Assembly: GCF_963665355.1 (NCBI RefSeq)
Contig: NZ_OY762229.1
Span: 3,596,001 to 3,660,000 of the forward strand
Direction: 5' to 3'
From: an uncultured Desulfobacter sp.
GTDB taxonomy: Bacteria > Desulfobacterota > Desulfobacteria > Desulfobacterales > Desulfobacteraceae
DNA: 64,000 bases
Each line of letters begins with the position of its first letter. Position 1 is the stretch's first letter. Below, in pieces: positions 9,715 through 19,377 of this stretch. Under the pieces are notes generated by a model. That model was not told where the DNA came from and searched no databases. It saw only the letters and a list, made by a program, of their open reading frames with translations. The position numbers and the translations under genes were made by a program.

Positions 9715-12108
9715 CTATCCAAAAACGATTTTATAAACCTCCTTGTATTTCTTGGCAAAATGAAACTCGATGCCCTCCTTGATATGCTCGGGAAGGTTTT
9801 TAAATTCACTGAGGCACCCCTGGGGCAAGATAATCTCCTTTATGCCCACCCGCCGTGCCGCAATGATTTTTTCCTTGATTCCGCCCACGGGCAGGACATC
9901 GCCTGTCAGTGTGATCTCCCCGGTCATGGCCAGAGGCCTTGTAATCTGCCGTCCTGAAGCCAGGGAAACAATGGCTGTGGCAATGGTGATCCCGGCACTG
10001 GGACCATCCTTGGGCGTGGCCCCTTCTGGTACATGGATATGGATGAAGGCATCATCAAAATAGTTTTCACTGATACCGTAACTCTTTGACAAGGACCTCA
10101 CATGGGAAAGGGCAATGGAGGCAGATTCCTGCATCACATCCCCAAGTTTTCCGGTCAGTTTGAATCCGGGATTTTTTTCATGCACCTTGATCGCCTCAAT
10201 GGATAACGTGGCACCGCCCATGGCCGTCCAGGCAAGACCTGTCACAAGTCCCACACCTGTCATCTGTTTTTCAGGGGTGAAGATGGGCGGCCCCAGAAGA
10301 TCTTCCAGGGATTTGATGTTGATCTGGATCTTCTCCTGTTTCTCTTTTAAAATTTTAACAATGCTTTTGCGGATGATCTTGTTCAAAAGCTTTTCAAGGT
10401 TACGGACCCCTGCTTCCCGGGCATACCCTTCAATGAGATGCCGGATGGTGGGATCGGTGATGGTGAGGGTGGAGGCATTGAGCTTATTCCGCTTCAAAAG
10501 TTTGGGCCACAGATGCCTTCTTGCAATCTCCATCTTCTCGGCGGTGATATACCCGCTTAGATTTATACGGTCCATGCGGTCCAGCAAAGGACCCGGGATG
10601 GTGTCCAGGGTATTGGCTGTGCAGATGAACAGCACCTTGGACAGGTCAACGCGAAGATCCAGGTAGTGGTCCAGAAATTCTGAATTCTGCTCGGGATCCA
10701 GCACCTCCAGCAATGCCGAGGCAGGATCTCCCTGGTAGGATGCGCCTATTTTATCTACCTCATCAAGCATGATCACAGGGTTGGCTACGGCTGTATCTTT
10801 TAACGCCTGGACCAGTTTGCCGGGCAAGGCCCCCACATAGGTGCGCCGGTGCCCCTTGATTTCGGCCTCGTCGCGCATGCCCCCCAAAGAGAATCGGTAA
10901 AATTTACGGCCCAGGGCTTCGGCAATGGACTTGCCGATGGAGGTTTTACCCACGCCGGGAGGGCCCACAAACAAAATGATGGATCCTGAAATATCTTTTT
11001 TATACACACCTGCGGCAAAGAACTCGATGATCCGCTCCTTGACGTCGGACAGACCTGCATGATCCCGGTCAAGAACCTTTTCAGCCCGTTCTATATCAAT
11101 ATTGTCCTCGGAGTAGACCCCCCAGGGAAAGGATGTGATCCAGTCCAGGTAGTTGCGGGTCACCCCGTATTCCGAAGACCCGGTTTCCAGTACAGACAGC
11201 TTTTCAATCTCCTCGTCAAAACGTTTGACCACATGTTCCGGTGGCTTAAGTTCTGCAAATCGTTCCTTGAACTTGTCCACATCAGAGGTTTTATCGTCCT
11301 TTTGAATGCCAAGTTCCTTCTGGATGGCCTTAAGCTGTTCTTTGAGAAAAAATTTGCGTTTGTTGTCATCCACCTGGGTATTGATATCCTTCTGGATTTT
11401 TGTCTGCAGCTTAGCGATCTCAATCTCTTTTTGCAGAAGCATCATCACTTTTTTCATCCGGTCCAGAATGGATTCGGTTTCAAGAATATCCTGCAGGGCA
11501 TCCCCGGACGCGGTGGTAATGCCTGCCGCAAAATCGGTCAAAGGGGACGGCTGGTCCGGTGAAAAACGGTTCAGGTACTGTTTGAGTTCCTCGGAATATA
11601 AAGGATTCAGGGACAAAAGCTGTTTGATACTTGAAATGATTGAAATGGCATAGGCCTTGACCTTATCCTCATCATCCTTGGATTCGGGAAAATATTCCAC
11701 TTCCGCCACAAAGGGCGGTTTATCGGACAGAAATTTTTTAATTTTAAACCGTTCAAGCCCCTGGGCAATGAACTGTAAATTTTCCTCAACCTCATGGACA
11801 TTAAGCATACGTACAACGCATCCGATTTGGGGAAAATCTTCTTTATATATGTACTTTCCCTTTACTTCACTGAAATAACAAATCCCTAAAAGCCCCTGGT
11901 TATCCCGGGCTGATTTGGCCAGGGTCTCCTCCCAGCGTTTTTTGCTGACAACCAGGGGTTGAACCTGTGCCGGAAGATGGGGACGTCCGGTAATGGGGAC
12001 AAGATACAAAATTTTAGGTTTGGTGTCCTGGGTGACCAGTCCGCCTTGGTTTTCCTCTTCTTCTTCGGTTACAATCTCAGGCGTAATGGGTGTGGATTCA
12101 TCGCTCAT
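9715..12108 (-). CDS. lon: ATP-dependent protease Lon
   Basis: Cytosolic ATP-dependent serine protease of 797 residues that removes misfolded and short-lived regulatory proteins. It has an N-terminal LON substrate domain (about 30-235), the AAA domain with Walker A GPPGVGKTS at 382-390 and Walker B VIMLDEVDK, and a C-terminal protease domain with the catalytic Ser in PKDGPSAG (near residue 690) and the catalytic Lys downstream in GGIKEKIIAARR. The length is normal for LonA. AGAGGT precedes the ATG. It is on the same strand as dnaK, with one gene in between, forming a protein quality-control neighbourhood. Confidence 0.97.
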   Translation of the reverse strand: MSDESTPITPEIVTEEEEENQGGLVTQDTKPKILYLVPITGRPHLPAQVQPLVVSKKRWEETLAKSARDNQGLLGICYFSEVKGKYIYKEDFPQIGCVVRMLNVHEVEENLQFIAQGLERFKIKKFLSDKPPFVAEVEYFPESKDDEDKVKAYAISIISSIKQLLSLNPLYSEELKQYLNRFSPDQPSPLTDFAAGITTASGDALQDILETESILDRMKKVMMLLQKEIEIAKLQTKIQKDINTQVDDNKRKFFLKEQLKAIQKELGIQKDDKTSDVDKFKERFAELKPPEHVVKRFDEEIEKLSVLETGSSEYGVTRNYLDWITSFPWGVYSEDNIDIERAEKVLDRDHAGLSDVKERIIEFFAAGVYKKDISGSIILFVGPPGVGKTSIGKSIAEALGRKFYRFSLGGMRDEAEIKGHRRTYVGALPGKLVQALKDTAVANPVIMLDEVDKIGASYQGDPASALLEVLDPEQNSEFLDHYLDLRVDLSKVLFICTANTLDTIPGPLLDRMDRINLSGYITAEKMEIARRHLWPKLLKRNKLNASTLTITDPTIRHLIEGYAREAGVRNLEKLLNKIIRKSIVKILKEKQEKIQINIKSLEDLLGPPIFTPEKQMTGVGLVTGLAWTAMGGATLSIEAIKVHEKNPGFKLTGKLGDVMQESASIALSHVRSLSKSYGISENYFDDAFIHIHVPEGATPKDGPSAGITIATAIVSLASGRQITRPLAMTGEITLTGDVLPVGGIKEKIIAARRVGIKEIILPQGCLSEFKNLPEHIKEGIEFHFAKKYKEVYKIVFG

Positions 12109-12330
12109 GGGGGTACCTCTATCATGAAAAGTTTTTGTTTACCGGTACAGGCTGCAAAAATATAGTTCTATTACTATAATCAGATTTTACCGCCTGACAA
12201 TACCTTATTACTCCAGTTGCAAAATGTAATATTGTACCTAATTTTTTTTTCAAGTTTCAAAAAATATATTGATTAACTTACCAAGACGTTTCATTATAAG
12301 AAATGCTAAAATCCAATCGGAGGAAGAAGA

Positions 12331-12738
12331 ATGACAAAAGCACTTGACCTGTCCGAAAGCCTGGAAGACTACCTTGAGACCATCCTTGAACTACAGGCCA
12401 CCAATACGGTTGCCCGGTCGAAAGATATTGCGGAACGGCTTGACATCAAACGCGGTTCCGTCACAGGAATGCTCAAGAAACTGGCGTCCCAGGAACTGAT
12501 TAATTATGAACCTTACGGCTATGTAACCCTCACTGCCAAAGGGGAAAAAATAGCCAAAGAGATTGAAAAACGCCATCTCATGTTAAAGGATTTTCTGATC
12601 CGGTTTATCGGTGTTGAGGAGCAAAAAGCTGATGAGACAGCATGCCGCATGGAACATGCCATGGACGCCTCCACGTTTAAAAAATTCCAGGCCTTTATTC
12701 AGACCATGGACGAGTGCCCCCACCGGGAGGATAATTAA
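12331..12738 (+). CDS. DtxR/MntR-family metal-dependent repressor
   Basis: A 135-residue transcription regulator. The N-terminal winged helix (SLEDYLETILEL...ARSKDIAERLDIKRGSVTGMLKKLASQELINYEPYGYVTLT) is typical of the DtxR/MntR/IdeR group, and the C-terminal dimerisation part has the metal-ligand pattern C-R-M-E-H-A-M. There is no SH3-like third domain, so it is the short MntR-like form. The ATG has GGAGGAAGAAGA upstream. It most likely represses iron or manganese uptake genes, possibly the feoAB operon 10 kb away, but no operator was identified. Just after its stop a 24-bp imperfect duplication of the 3' end of the gene is present. Confidence 0.88.
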   Translation: MTKALDLSESLEDYLETILELQATNTVARSKDIAERLDIKRGSVTGMLKKLASQELINYEPYGYVTLTAKGEKIAKEIEKRHLMLKDFLIRFIGVEEQKADETACRMEHAMDASTFKKFQAFIQTMDECPHREDN

Positions 12739-12799
12739 TCCCCCCCACCGGGAAGGTAATGAATCATAAGAACAGATGAACGGTTTTTAACGTTTCTCT

Positions 12800-15700
12800 T
12801 TATTGTTCCCCATTTTTTTGTGCATCCTGCCCGCCGCCTGTTAGAAACAGGGTCCAATCCCGGATTACCACATACAGGGCAGGTACAAAAATCAGGGTCA
12901 ATATCGTGGCGGCAATCAGGCCGAAACTGATACTTACGGCCATGGGGATGAGAAATTTGGCCTGGAAGCTTGTTTCCGTTAAAAGAGGCGCAAGGCCCGC
13001 CACCGTGGTCACAGAGGTCAAAAGCACAGGACGGAACCGGGTTTCACCGGATTTGATCACGGCCTCAAACACATCAGTTCCCTTCGCCACTTCAACATTG
13101 ATAAAATCGATGAGAATCAGGGAGTCATTGACCACAATGCCCGACAGGGCCACAATGCCGAAAATCGAAATCATGGTAATATCCAGGCCCATTATAAGAT
13201 GGCCTATAATCGCCCCGATCAGTCCAAAGGGAATGGCTGTCATGATGATCAACGGCTGGCTGTAGGAGCGAAACTGGCTTGCCAGGAGCACAAACATAAT
13301 CATGGCTGCCACAATAAAGCCTTTCATAAGACTCTCCATGGATTCCCTGCTGCGTTTGGCCTGGCCTTCAAGGTCATAGGTAACTCCGGGAAAGCCTTTG
13401 ATCATCCCGGGAAGAAAATTTTTGCTTAGATCCTTTACAATATTCTGGGCATTGGCAATGTCCTCATCAAGATCGGAAGTCACCGTGATCACCCTGTGCC
13501 TGTCCACACGTTTAATGGAGGCGTATCCCCTTTTGGTTTCAATGCGGGCCACCTGGTTTAAGGGGATTTCCCGGTTGTCCTGGGTTCGGATGCGAAGCCG
13601 GTCTATACTGGATTCGCTTTTTCTTTCCTGTCTGGAGTACCGGACCATAACCTTGATATCATCCTTCCCCCGCTGGATTTTAAGGACTTCATCTCCGTAA
13701 TAGGCCTGGCGAAGCTGGGTGGCAATGTCCGCCATGGTCACACCCAAAGATTCGGCACCCGGCCGGATATAGATCTGCTTTTCCATCTTTCCGGGCCTGA
13801 AGTCATCGGTGATGTCAAAGGTTCCCGGATAGGATGCAATCTCTTCCTTAAGGGTCTTGGCTGCCGCCTGCATTGTGGCCAGTTCATCTCCGTGGAGACG
13901 GATCTCAATGGGGTTGCCCCCGGGACCGCCACCGATAATGGTAAACGTAGACTGCTCCGCCCCCAGAATGTCACCGGTGAACTCACGCCATTTGCTGGCC
14001 ACCTCGGAGGCCTGGATATCCGGCCGCATGGCCGACGGCAGGATTTCGATCCAGGCTTCACCGCAATGCCCGCCCCATACCCCGTCTTTCCAGTCCCTGC
14101 GCGGTATCACACCCACCAGGGAGAAGATATTTACAACAATATCTTTTTTGCCTTCAACCCGGTTCCTGAAATAGTCGTTGAGCTTGAAGGCTCCGGCCTC
14201 AATCTGTTTGATGGTTTTCTGGGTGGCGTCAAAGGGGGTGCCCAGGGGGTACACAATCTCTGAAATCATCCAGTTGGAATCACTTTTCGGGAAAAAGGTG
14301 TAGGGCACATGGCCGCCGGCAATCAGTCCGATGCTTATGATCAAACCGGCCACGCCCAGTACCAGGGTAAAATATTTGTTTTTAACACAATAGCGCAGTA
14401 GTGGAAGATAATAGGCATAGATGACGCGGTTCAAGCCTTTTTCCATCCGGTTTCTCAGGGTGCCGTGAATATAGGCGACATCTGTTTTAAACCAGTAAAC
14501 CCAGAAAAACAGTATTTTGTTGATCCTTGATCTGCTGTGCTTGGCAGATGACGCGGTCAGGGTGCCTTCCAGGTGGGCCGGAAGAATAAAAAAAGCTTCC
14601 AGAAGAGATATAAAAAGAATGCAGATCACGGACTGGGGCATGACGGCAATGAATTTTCCCATGATGCCGGTGATAAACATTAAAGGGGCAAAGGCAACGA
14701 TGGTGGTGGCCACGGCCATGACCACAGGGCCCCCCACCTGCTCCATGGCCGCCATGACAGCCTGTTTGGGGGTTTTGCCGGCAGAGTAGTGGGTATAGAC
14801 ATTTTCCCCTACGATAATCGCGTCATCCACAAGAATGCCCAGGGTCATGATAAACCCGAATAAAGAGAGCATATTTACCGACGCGCCAATATATTGCAGA
14901 AAAAGAAACGCCCCCATAAAGGAGAGAGGAATACCCGAGGCCACCCAGAAGGCAAGGCCCAGGTCCAGGAACAGAGCCAGCACCACGAACACCAGGACAA
15001 TACCCTGGATTCCGTTTTTTAATAAAAGATCAATGCGGTCCTGGACCATATCCGCAATATTGTACCAGTGCCCAAGACGGATTCCCTGGGGCAGGCTGCC
15101 CTGGGTTTTGTCAATATAGGAAAGCACCCGGTTGGAAATGGCGATGGTGTCCTGGGATTCGGTGCGTTTCACCACCACCATGGCTGCCGGCTGACCGTTG
15201 AACCGGGATTGAAGGTCCTGATCCTCAAACCCGTCAACCACCCGGGCCACATCCCCAAGCCGGACCACCGTGCCGTCCGCCTTTGTCACCAGAGGAATCT
15301 GTTCATATTCCGCACCGGTATACCGTTTGCCCTTGGCCCGGACTAAAAACTCACCGCCGGACGTTTTGATCAGTCCGCCGGGCAGCTCAAGGCTTCCCGT
15401 GCCCACGGCACGTGCCACATCATCAAAGGAGAGGGCAAATTTGCGCAAATTTTCTTCGGAGATTTCCACGGAGATTTCATACTCCCTGACCCCCATGAGT
15501 TCTGCCAGGGAGATCTCATCAAAGTCCACCAGATCATCCCTGATTTTTTCGGCCGTCTGCTTAAGGGTCCGTTCCGCCACATCACCGTAGACAGCCACAT
15601 AAATGGCCGGCTCATTGTTTTTGATTTCAACCACCACGGGGTCTTCGGACTCGGTGGGGAAGGAATCAATCAGGTCAATCTCGGTTCTGACCTCGTTGAG

Positions 15701-16015
15701 CTTTTCCGTGATGTCCGTGCCGGCATCAAGTTCGAGCAGTACCGAACCATGGCCTTCAATGGCCGTGGAATACATGGTTTTGATATTTTCAATGCTTTTG
15801 AGCTGCTCTTCAATTTTAATGCAGATTCCCTCTTCCACATCCTCGGGGGAAGCCCCGGGATAGGAAATAGAAATATTGATCATATCCAAAGAGAATTGCG
15901 GGAACATCTCCCGCTTCATGTTCATGGCCGTAAACATCCCGGCCACAATCAAAAACACCATGACCAGGTTCACCGTCACCCGATGTTCCACTGACCACTT
16001 GCCAATGGCTTTCAT
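12800..16015 (-). CDS. RND multidrug-type efflux permease
   Basis: Inner-membrane proton-driven pump of 1071 residues, the usual size for the HAE1/AcrB family. It begins with the cytosolic-TM1 segment and the periplasmic FPQFSLDMINISISYPGA motif, has two large porter domains after TM1 and TM7, and carries the TM4 proton-relay pattern FIMTLGILVDDAIIVGENVY. The second half repeats the layout (ISIFGIVALSGIVVNDSLILIDF). It overlaps the adaptor gene upstream by four bases (ATGA), so the two are translated together. No TolC-like outer membrane gene is adjacent. The substrate is unknown. Confidence 0.93.
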   Translation of the reverse strand: MKAIGKWSVEHRVTVNLVMVFLIVAGMFTAMNMKREMFPQFSLDMINISISYPGASPEDVEEGICIKIEEQLKSIENIKTMYSTAIEGHGSVLLELDAGTDITEKLNEVRTEIDLIDSFPTESEDPVVVEIKNNEPAIYVAVYGDVAERTLKQTAEKIRDDLVDFDEISLAELMGVREYEISVEISEENLRKFALSFDDVARAVGTGSLELPGGLIKTSGGEFLVRAKGKRYTGAEYEQIPLVTKADGTVVRLGDVARVVDGFEDQDLQSRFNGQPAAMVVVKRTESQDTIAISNRVLSYIDKTQGSLPQGIRLGHWYNIADMVQDRIDLLLKNGIQGIVLVFVVLALFLDLGLAFWVASGIPLSFMGAFLFLQYIGASVNMLSLFGFIMTLGILVDDAIIVGENVYTHYSAGKTPKQAVMAAMEQVGGPVVMAVATTIVAFAPLMFITGIMGKFIAVMPQSVICILFISLLEAFFILPAHLEGTLTASSAKHSRSRINKILFFWVYWFKTDVAYIHGTLRNRMEKGLNRVIYAYYLPLLRYCVKNKYFTLVLGVAGLIISIGLIAGGHVPYTFFPKSDSNWMISEIVYPLGTPFDATQKTIKQIEAGAFKLNDYFRNRVEGKKDIVVNIFSLVGVIPRRDWKDGVWGGHCGEAWIEILPSAMRPDIQASEVASKWREFTGDILGAEQSTFTIIGGGPGGNPIEIRLHGDELATMQAAAKTLKEEIASYPGTFDITDDFRPGKMEKQIYIRPGAESLGVTMADIATQLRQAYYGDEVLKIQRGKDDIKVMVRYSRQERKSESSIDRLRIRTQDNREIPLNQVARIETKRGYASIKRVDRHRVITVTSDLDEDIANAQNIVKDLSKNFLPGMIKGFPGVTYDLEGQAKRSRESMESLMKGFIVAAMIMFVLLASQFRSYSQPLIIMTAIPFGLIGAIIGHLIMGLDITMISIFGIVALSGIVVNDSLILIDFINVEVAKGTDVFEAVIKSGETRFRPVLLTSVTTVAGLAPLLTETSFQAKFLIPMAVSISFGLIAATILTLIFVPALYVVIRDWTLFLTGGGQDAQKNGEQ

Positions 16016-17301
16016 TGGTTGTCTCCGGCCTTTTTAACAAAAATGGCCATGCCGTCCAGAGCCCCGGGCAAAGGGGAGGCAATGATCAGGTCACCGGGGG
16101 AAAGCCCTGTGGTGATGTAGACATCTTCTTCAAACCGCCGGATCACTTTGACTTTTTGAATTGCAAGATGACTGTCCCGGGCCAGATACAGGGTGTCCGG
16201 AGAGCGCATGAGTGTTCGCGGGATTTTAAATACGTTTTCCCTTTGTTCCCCGATGACACGGCATTGGACAAAGATACCGGGCCGCAGCAGAAGCAAAGGA
16301 TTCTTGACACCATTGTCATCACCCATGGTACCTATTTCAACGGTCATGGGCATGGTTCGGGTTTTTTCGTCAATGGCGGCTTTAATTCTAGCCACATGAC
16401 CCGGCCACACAGGAGAAGTGCTGCCTTCCATGTTGGCTATGATCACATGCACCTGGGGCTGTCCGCCGTTTTCAAACACAGATCCCAGCCATTGAAGTTC
16501 TTCCAGGGGAATGCGGATTTCCACATCCAGGGCATCTTTTTCATATATGACCCCAAGCACCTGGCCCGGATTGACAAACTCTCCGGTTTCGACCTGTTTG
16601 GACATCACAAACCCGTCAAAGGGTGCCCGGATTTGGGATTTTTCAAGCATCAGGCACGCCTGATCAAGTGTCGTCCGGGCCGCAGCCAAAACAGATTTTT
16701 TCAAAGCCATGCGCGAAGGGATAAGCTCCTGGGCGTTGGTGATTTTCTGTAACTGATCTTTGGCGGACAGATATTGCTGTTCCGCCTTGTCCAGGCTGTT
16801 TGTGGATGCAAACTGGTTTTTAGCCAAGGCCCGCATCCGTTCCAGTTCCTTGGAAGCAAGTTCAAGATTGGACAGGGCAATCCCGGCATCAGCTTTTAAA
16901 TTGGATATTTCCTGTTCAAGCAGGCTGATATCCGCCCGGGCTTGCTCCACCTGAACCCGTGCGGTTTTTTCATTCAGGACGAGAGTGCGCTGGTCAATGC
17001 GCAAAAGAGTTTCGTTTTTTTGTATCCCGGCACCTTCCCGGAAATCGGGGTGGACATAATCAATGCGGCCCGCAATTTCCATGGCCAGTTTCACGCTGTT
17101 GCGGGGCGCAACCGTACCAAAGGCTTCAACGGTCATCTCCGAACTGCCCGCCACTGCCGGAACGCATAACACCTTGGGCACTGTGATCTCAATTTCTTTT
17201 TTTTTCGGTTTCTCCCTGGAAATGAACAGCCATGCAGCTATGCCCCCTGCAATCAGCAGGACCACAGCCACGCGCATCAGTCTGAACAAAAATGACGGCA
17301 T
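16012..17301 (-). CDS. RND efflux periplasmic adaptor subunit
   Basis: Membrane-fusion protein of 429 residues that would bridge the downstream RND permease to an outer membrane channel. A signal anchor (VAVVLLIAGGIAAWLFIS) lies at residues 10-27. Then come a lipoyl-like half-motif (GTVAPRNSVKLAMEIAGRIDYVH), a long coiled-coil hairpin (about 110-210), the second lipoyl half (IRAPFDGFVMSKQVETGEFVNPGQVLGVI), and beta-barrel and proximal domains. The gene order adaptor-then-permease with a four-base overlap is the usual arrangement. Confidence 0.92.
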   Translation of the reverse strand: MPSFLFRLMRVAVVLLIAGGIAAWLFISREKPKKKEIEITVPKVLCVPAVAGSSEMTVEAFGTVAPRNSVKLAMEIAGRIDYVHPDFREGAGIQKNETLLRIDQRTLVLNEKTARVQVEQARADISLLEQEISNLKADAGIALSNLELASKELERMRALAKNQFASTNSLDKAEQQYLSAKDQLQKITNAQELIPSRMALKKSVLAAARTTLDQACLMLEKSQIRAPFDGFVMSKQVETGEFVNPGQVLGVIYEKDALDVEIRIPLEELQWLGSVFENGGQPQVHVIIANMEGSTSPVWPGHVARIKAAIDEKTRTMPMTVEIGTMGDDNGVKNPLLLLRPGIFVQCRVIGEQRENVFKIPRTLMRSPDTLYLARDSHLAIQKVKVIRRFEEDVYITTGLSPGDLIIASPLPGALDGMAIFVKKAGDNQ

Positions 17302-17466
17302 AACTTTTTTCCCTTTGGCATAACGCCGGTACCGGAGTTTGACAATTTTTCAAGATTTGCTGGCACATGCAGCACAGTTTTTTCATTTCCCTGGGATGAA
17401 CAGGGCCGGATTCGTTTACAATATTTTTAAAGTACAGCCTGGCAGCTGACAAGAATCATAGGTATA

Positions 17467-17883
17467 TTATACACTTTTTTTTGCAGATGCCGCCTGGCGT
17501 GGGGAGGCTGCTTTTGCGGCCGATTTGGGAACAGATGTGGTGTCTGGCTCTGTGACAGCTTTGGTTTTATCCGCCTGTTTTTCAGACGTTTTTCCCGTAG
17601 CTTTAGCTGTTGCCGATGAAGATGTGCTCTTTTTGCGGCTGGGTTTTGCTTTTGGGGAGACCCCTTTTAAAATGGAGGTCACCTCATCCCGTTTTTCAGC
17701 CAGAAGCAAAGAGATCTCCTCCCGGCGGGTTTCATCAAGTTTGATATCAGAGTGTTCAAGAAAATCAAACAAATTGTCGGCAATATCAAGCATCTTGTCA
17801 TAGGCGTCTGCTTCTTTTTTTGTCGCAAAAGTCATTTTCTCATCTCCGTCCCTGACAACAATATATTTGACAACTATAGCCAT
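17467..17883 (-). CDS. yebG: YebG family protein with basic C-terminal tail
   Basis: The first 75 or so residues of this 138-residue protein match YebG, a small DNA-damage-inducible protein of unknown mechanism: AIVVKYIVVRDGDEKMTFATKKEADAYDKMLD, then an EEISLLLAEKRDEVTSIL helix. After this comes a low-complexity tail rich in Lys, Ala, Ser and Thr, like the ends of histone H1-type proteins. I chose the ATG at 17883, which has AAGGAG just upstream and matches the family start. In enterobacteria yebG is under LexA control; here a perfect GTAAA-N5-TTTAC palindrome lies 82 bases upstream. The DNA-binding role of the tail is inferred. Confidence 0.8.
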   Translation of the reverse strand: MAIVVKYIVVRDGDEKMTFATKKEADAYDKMLDIADNLFDFLEHSDIKLDETRREEISLLLAEKRDEVTSILKGVSPKAKPSRKKSTSSSATAKATGKTSEKQADKTKAVTEPDTTSVPKSAAKAASPRQAASAKKSV

Positions 17884-17964
17884 TTTTTCTCCTTGAGAAT
17901 ATAATTCTTTAACAAAGGAAAGCGGTTTATTTAACATCCTTTAATATCTAAAAAATAAAGCCCG

Positions 17965-17979
17965 GTAAAGTTATTTTAC
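17965..17979. promoter_or_regulatory. Palindrome upstream of yebG-like gene
   Basis: GTAAAGTTATTTTAC is a 5-bp inverted repeat with a 5-base spacer, located between the divergent yebG-like and nitroreductase genes. It could be the operator of an SOS or other repressor. I cannot assign it to LexA, as the LexA motif of this lineage is not known to me. Confidence 0.3.
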
Positions 17980-18065
17980 TTTTTATCCGGAACAATTTCA
18001 TGTAAACATACCCGTCATCGACTTTATTGATTTACAAATAAAAATATTTGACGGGAGGCCGTGAT

Positions 18066-18653
18066 TTGAGTCTGAATAACGAAGTTATCAAGTGCATCCA
18101 TGAACGAAGAAGTACACGGCTGTTTACCGAGGAACAAATATCCAATGAACAGCTGGATGCGCTGCTTGATGCTGCCATATGGGCACCCAGCGGCGGCAAC
18201 AACCAGAGCTGGCTGTTTACGGCTATTCAGAAAAAAGATGTGCTTCTCCATTTAAACCAGCTTGTTCGTCAAGGATTTCAAGAGTGGGTGCCGGATGATG
18301 ATTACCCCTCAAAGTTAGCTGCAAAGCAACGTTCACAAAATCAAAGTTACAATTTCTATCACAACGCCTCAACGCTTATCATTGCCTCCAACAAACCCAA
18401 TTACCAGAATGCCATGGCTGATTGTGCCCTGGCGCTCCAGAATATTTTCCTTGCGGCCCAGTCCCTGGGGCTGGGAAGTTGCTATATCAATCAGCTTCAC
18501 TGGCTCCGGCATGACCCGCAAATCCGTGCATATCTGCTTGAACTGGGCATTCCAAAGGAGCATACGATCTGCTCTTGCGCGGCTGTGGGTTTCATAGGCA
18601 AGGCCTCGCCCGTTCCTGTTCGTAAAGAGGGAACCATACAAATTATTCGATAA
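18066..18653 (+). CDS. Nitroreductase family protein
   Basis: FMN-dependent oxidoreductase of 195 residues. The N-terminus has the flavin-phosphate signature CIHERRSTRLF, followed by DAAIWAPSGGNNQSW; the Gly-rich C-terminal half (LGLGSCYINQLHW) completes the family pattern. A TTG at 18066 with GGGAGG seven bases upstream is the best start. No ATG exists at the expected position. Substrate unknown; such enzymes reduce quinones, nitro compounds or other electron acceptors. Confidence 0.88.
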   Translation: MSLNNEVIKCIHERRSTRLFTEEQISNEQLDALLDAAIWAPSGGNNQSWLFTAIQKKDVLLHLNQLVRQGFQEWVPDDDYPSKLAAKQRSQNQSYNFYHNASTLIIASNKPNYQNAMADCALALQNIFLAAQSLGLGSCYINQLHWLRHDPQIRAYLLELGIPKEHTICSCAAVGFIGKASPVPVRKEGTIQIIR

Positions 18654-18697
18654 CCTGATAATTGACGTGGGGTTCCGCTGACATCCAGCGTGGCAGT

Positions 18698-18919
18698 ATG
18701 GACAGCAGTGATTTCAAAAATTTTCAACCCGAGTTAGGTGATTTCGACGCTATACTTGCTCAAAAAAACGGCACGCCATCCTCATCTTTATCTAACCAGC
18801 GTCGTAATTTCTTACAGGAATGGGAAGAACATCTGCAATCTAAGCAAGATGAAGGGTTTGCAATTGAAAATACAAAAGAGATTGTCAACCTTTTGCAAAA
18901 CCTCAAGGCACTCTCGTAA
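18698..18919 (+). CDS. Small hypothetical protein
   Basis: A 73-residue soluble protein, acidic and Gln/Asn-rich, with a helical C-terminal half (RNFLQEWEEHLQSKQDEGFAIENTKEIVNLLQNLKAL). It follows the nitroreductase by 45 bases on the same strand and may share its transcript. The ribosome-binding site is weak. I do not recognise the family. Confidence 0.4.
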   Translation: MDSSDFKNFQPELGDFDAILAQKNGTPSSSLSNQRRNFLQEWEEHLQSKQDEGFAIENTKEIVNLLQNLKALS

Positions 18920-19039
18920 TTTGGGATAATTATTTATCTCCCTGCAAGACTTCGACCTCTGAAATTTCAAAGTGGTTTTATTTTCGATAGGATAGTCACA
19001 AGGCAAATGAGTAATGCCAAAGTCCACAATAATATGATT

Positions 19040-19057
19040 ACGGGGAATTCACCCCGT
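19040..19057. repeat. Inverted repeat downstream of the ihfA-type operon
   Basis: ACGGGG-AATTCA-CCCCGT, a 6-bp stem with a 6-base loop about 80 bases past the last gene of the minus-strand small-gene run. It may help end that transcript. Confidence 0.35.
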
Positions 19058-19135
19058 CCAGTCTCCCCACCACTACCCAAAGCATTGTTGCCCATAACAA
19101 AAAATCAGCACAGGTCCAACTACCTCAACAAAGGC

Positions 19136-19377
19136 TTACCCTTCCAGAGCCTTCACCAAAGGATCATCACTTCTCAAAATAGTAGCGGAATCCGTTTTCT
19201 GGTCAAAAACGATAACGGCCTTGCCGGACCGGAGTTGGCCAGCACTTGGGAAATCTTGGTGCCTAAAGGCACTTCAACCTCACCATAGTCAGTGCCGTCT
19301 CTGGTTACAAATTCTTCAACGACACCATGCAAGGCTTTGAGGCTCAATTGATCATAAGGGATTTTAACAACATTCAA
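19136..19377 (-). pseudogene. YheU-family (UPF0270) gene with frameshift
   Basis: The first 47 codons read KIPYDQLSLKALHGVVEEF, then TRDGTDYGE, the conserved core of the YheU family of small proteins of unknown function. The frame then goes off into unrelated residues and stops at 19174. Adding one base near 19235 restores LRSGKAVIVFDQKTDSATIL and a further conserved-looking tail ending at 19136, which gives the family's normal length of about 75-80 residues. So this is a one-base deletion in an otherwise intact gene, or a sequencing error. It starts at a TTG that overlaps the stop of the upstream GIY-YIG gene. Confidence 0.7.

Noticed and set aside
12716-12765. Near-duplicate of about 24 bases at the end of the DtxR-like gene
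   Set aside because: It is a short local duplication covering the stop codon. There is no sign of a mobile element or regulatory function.
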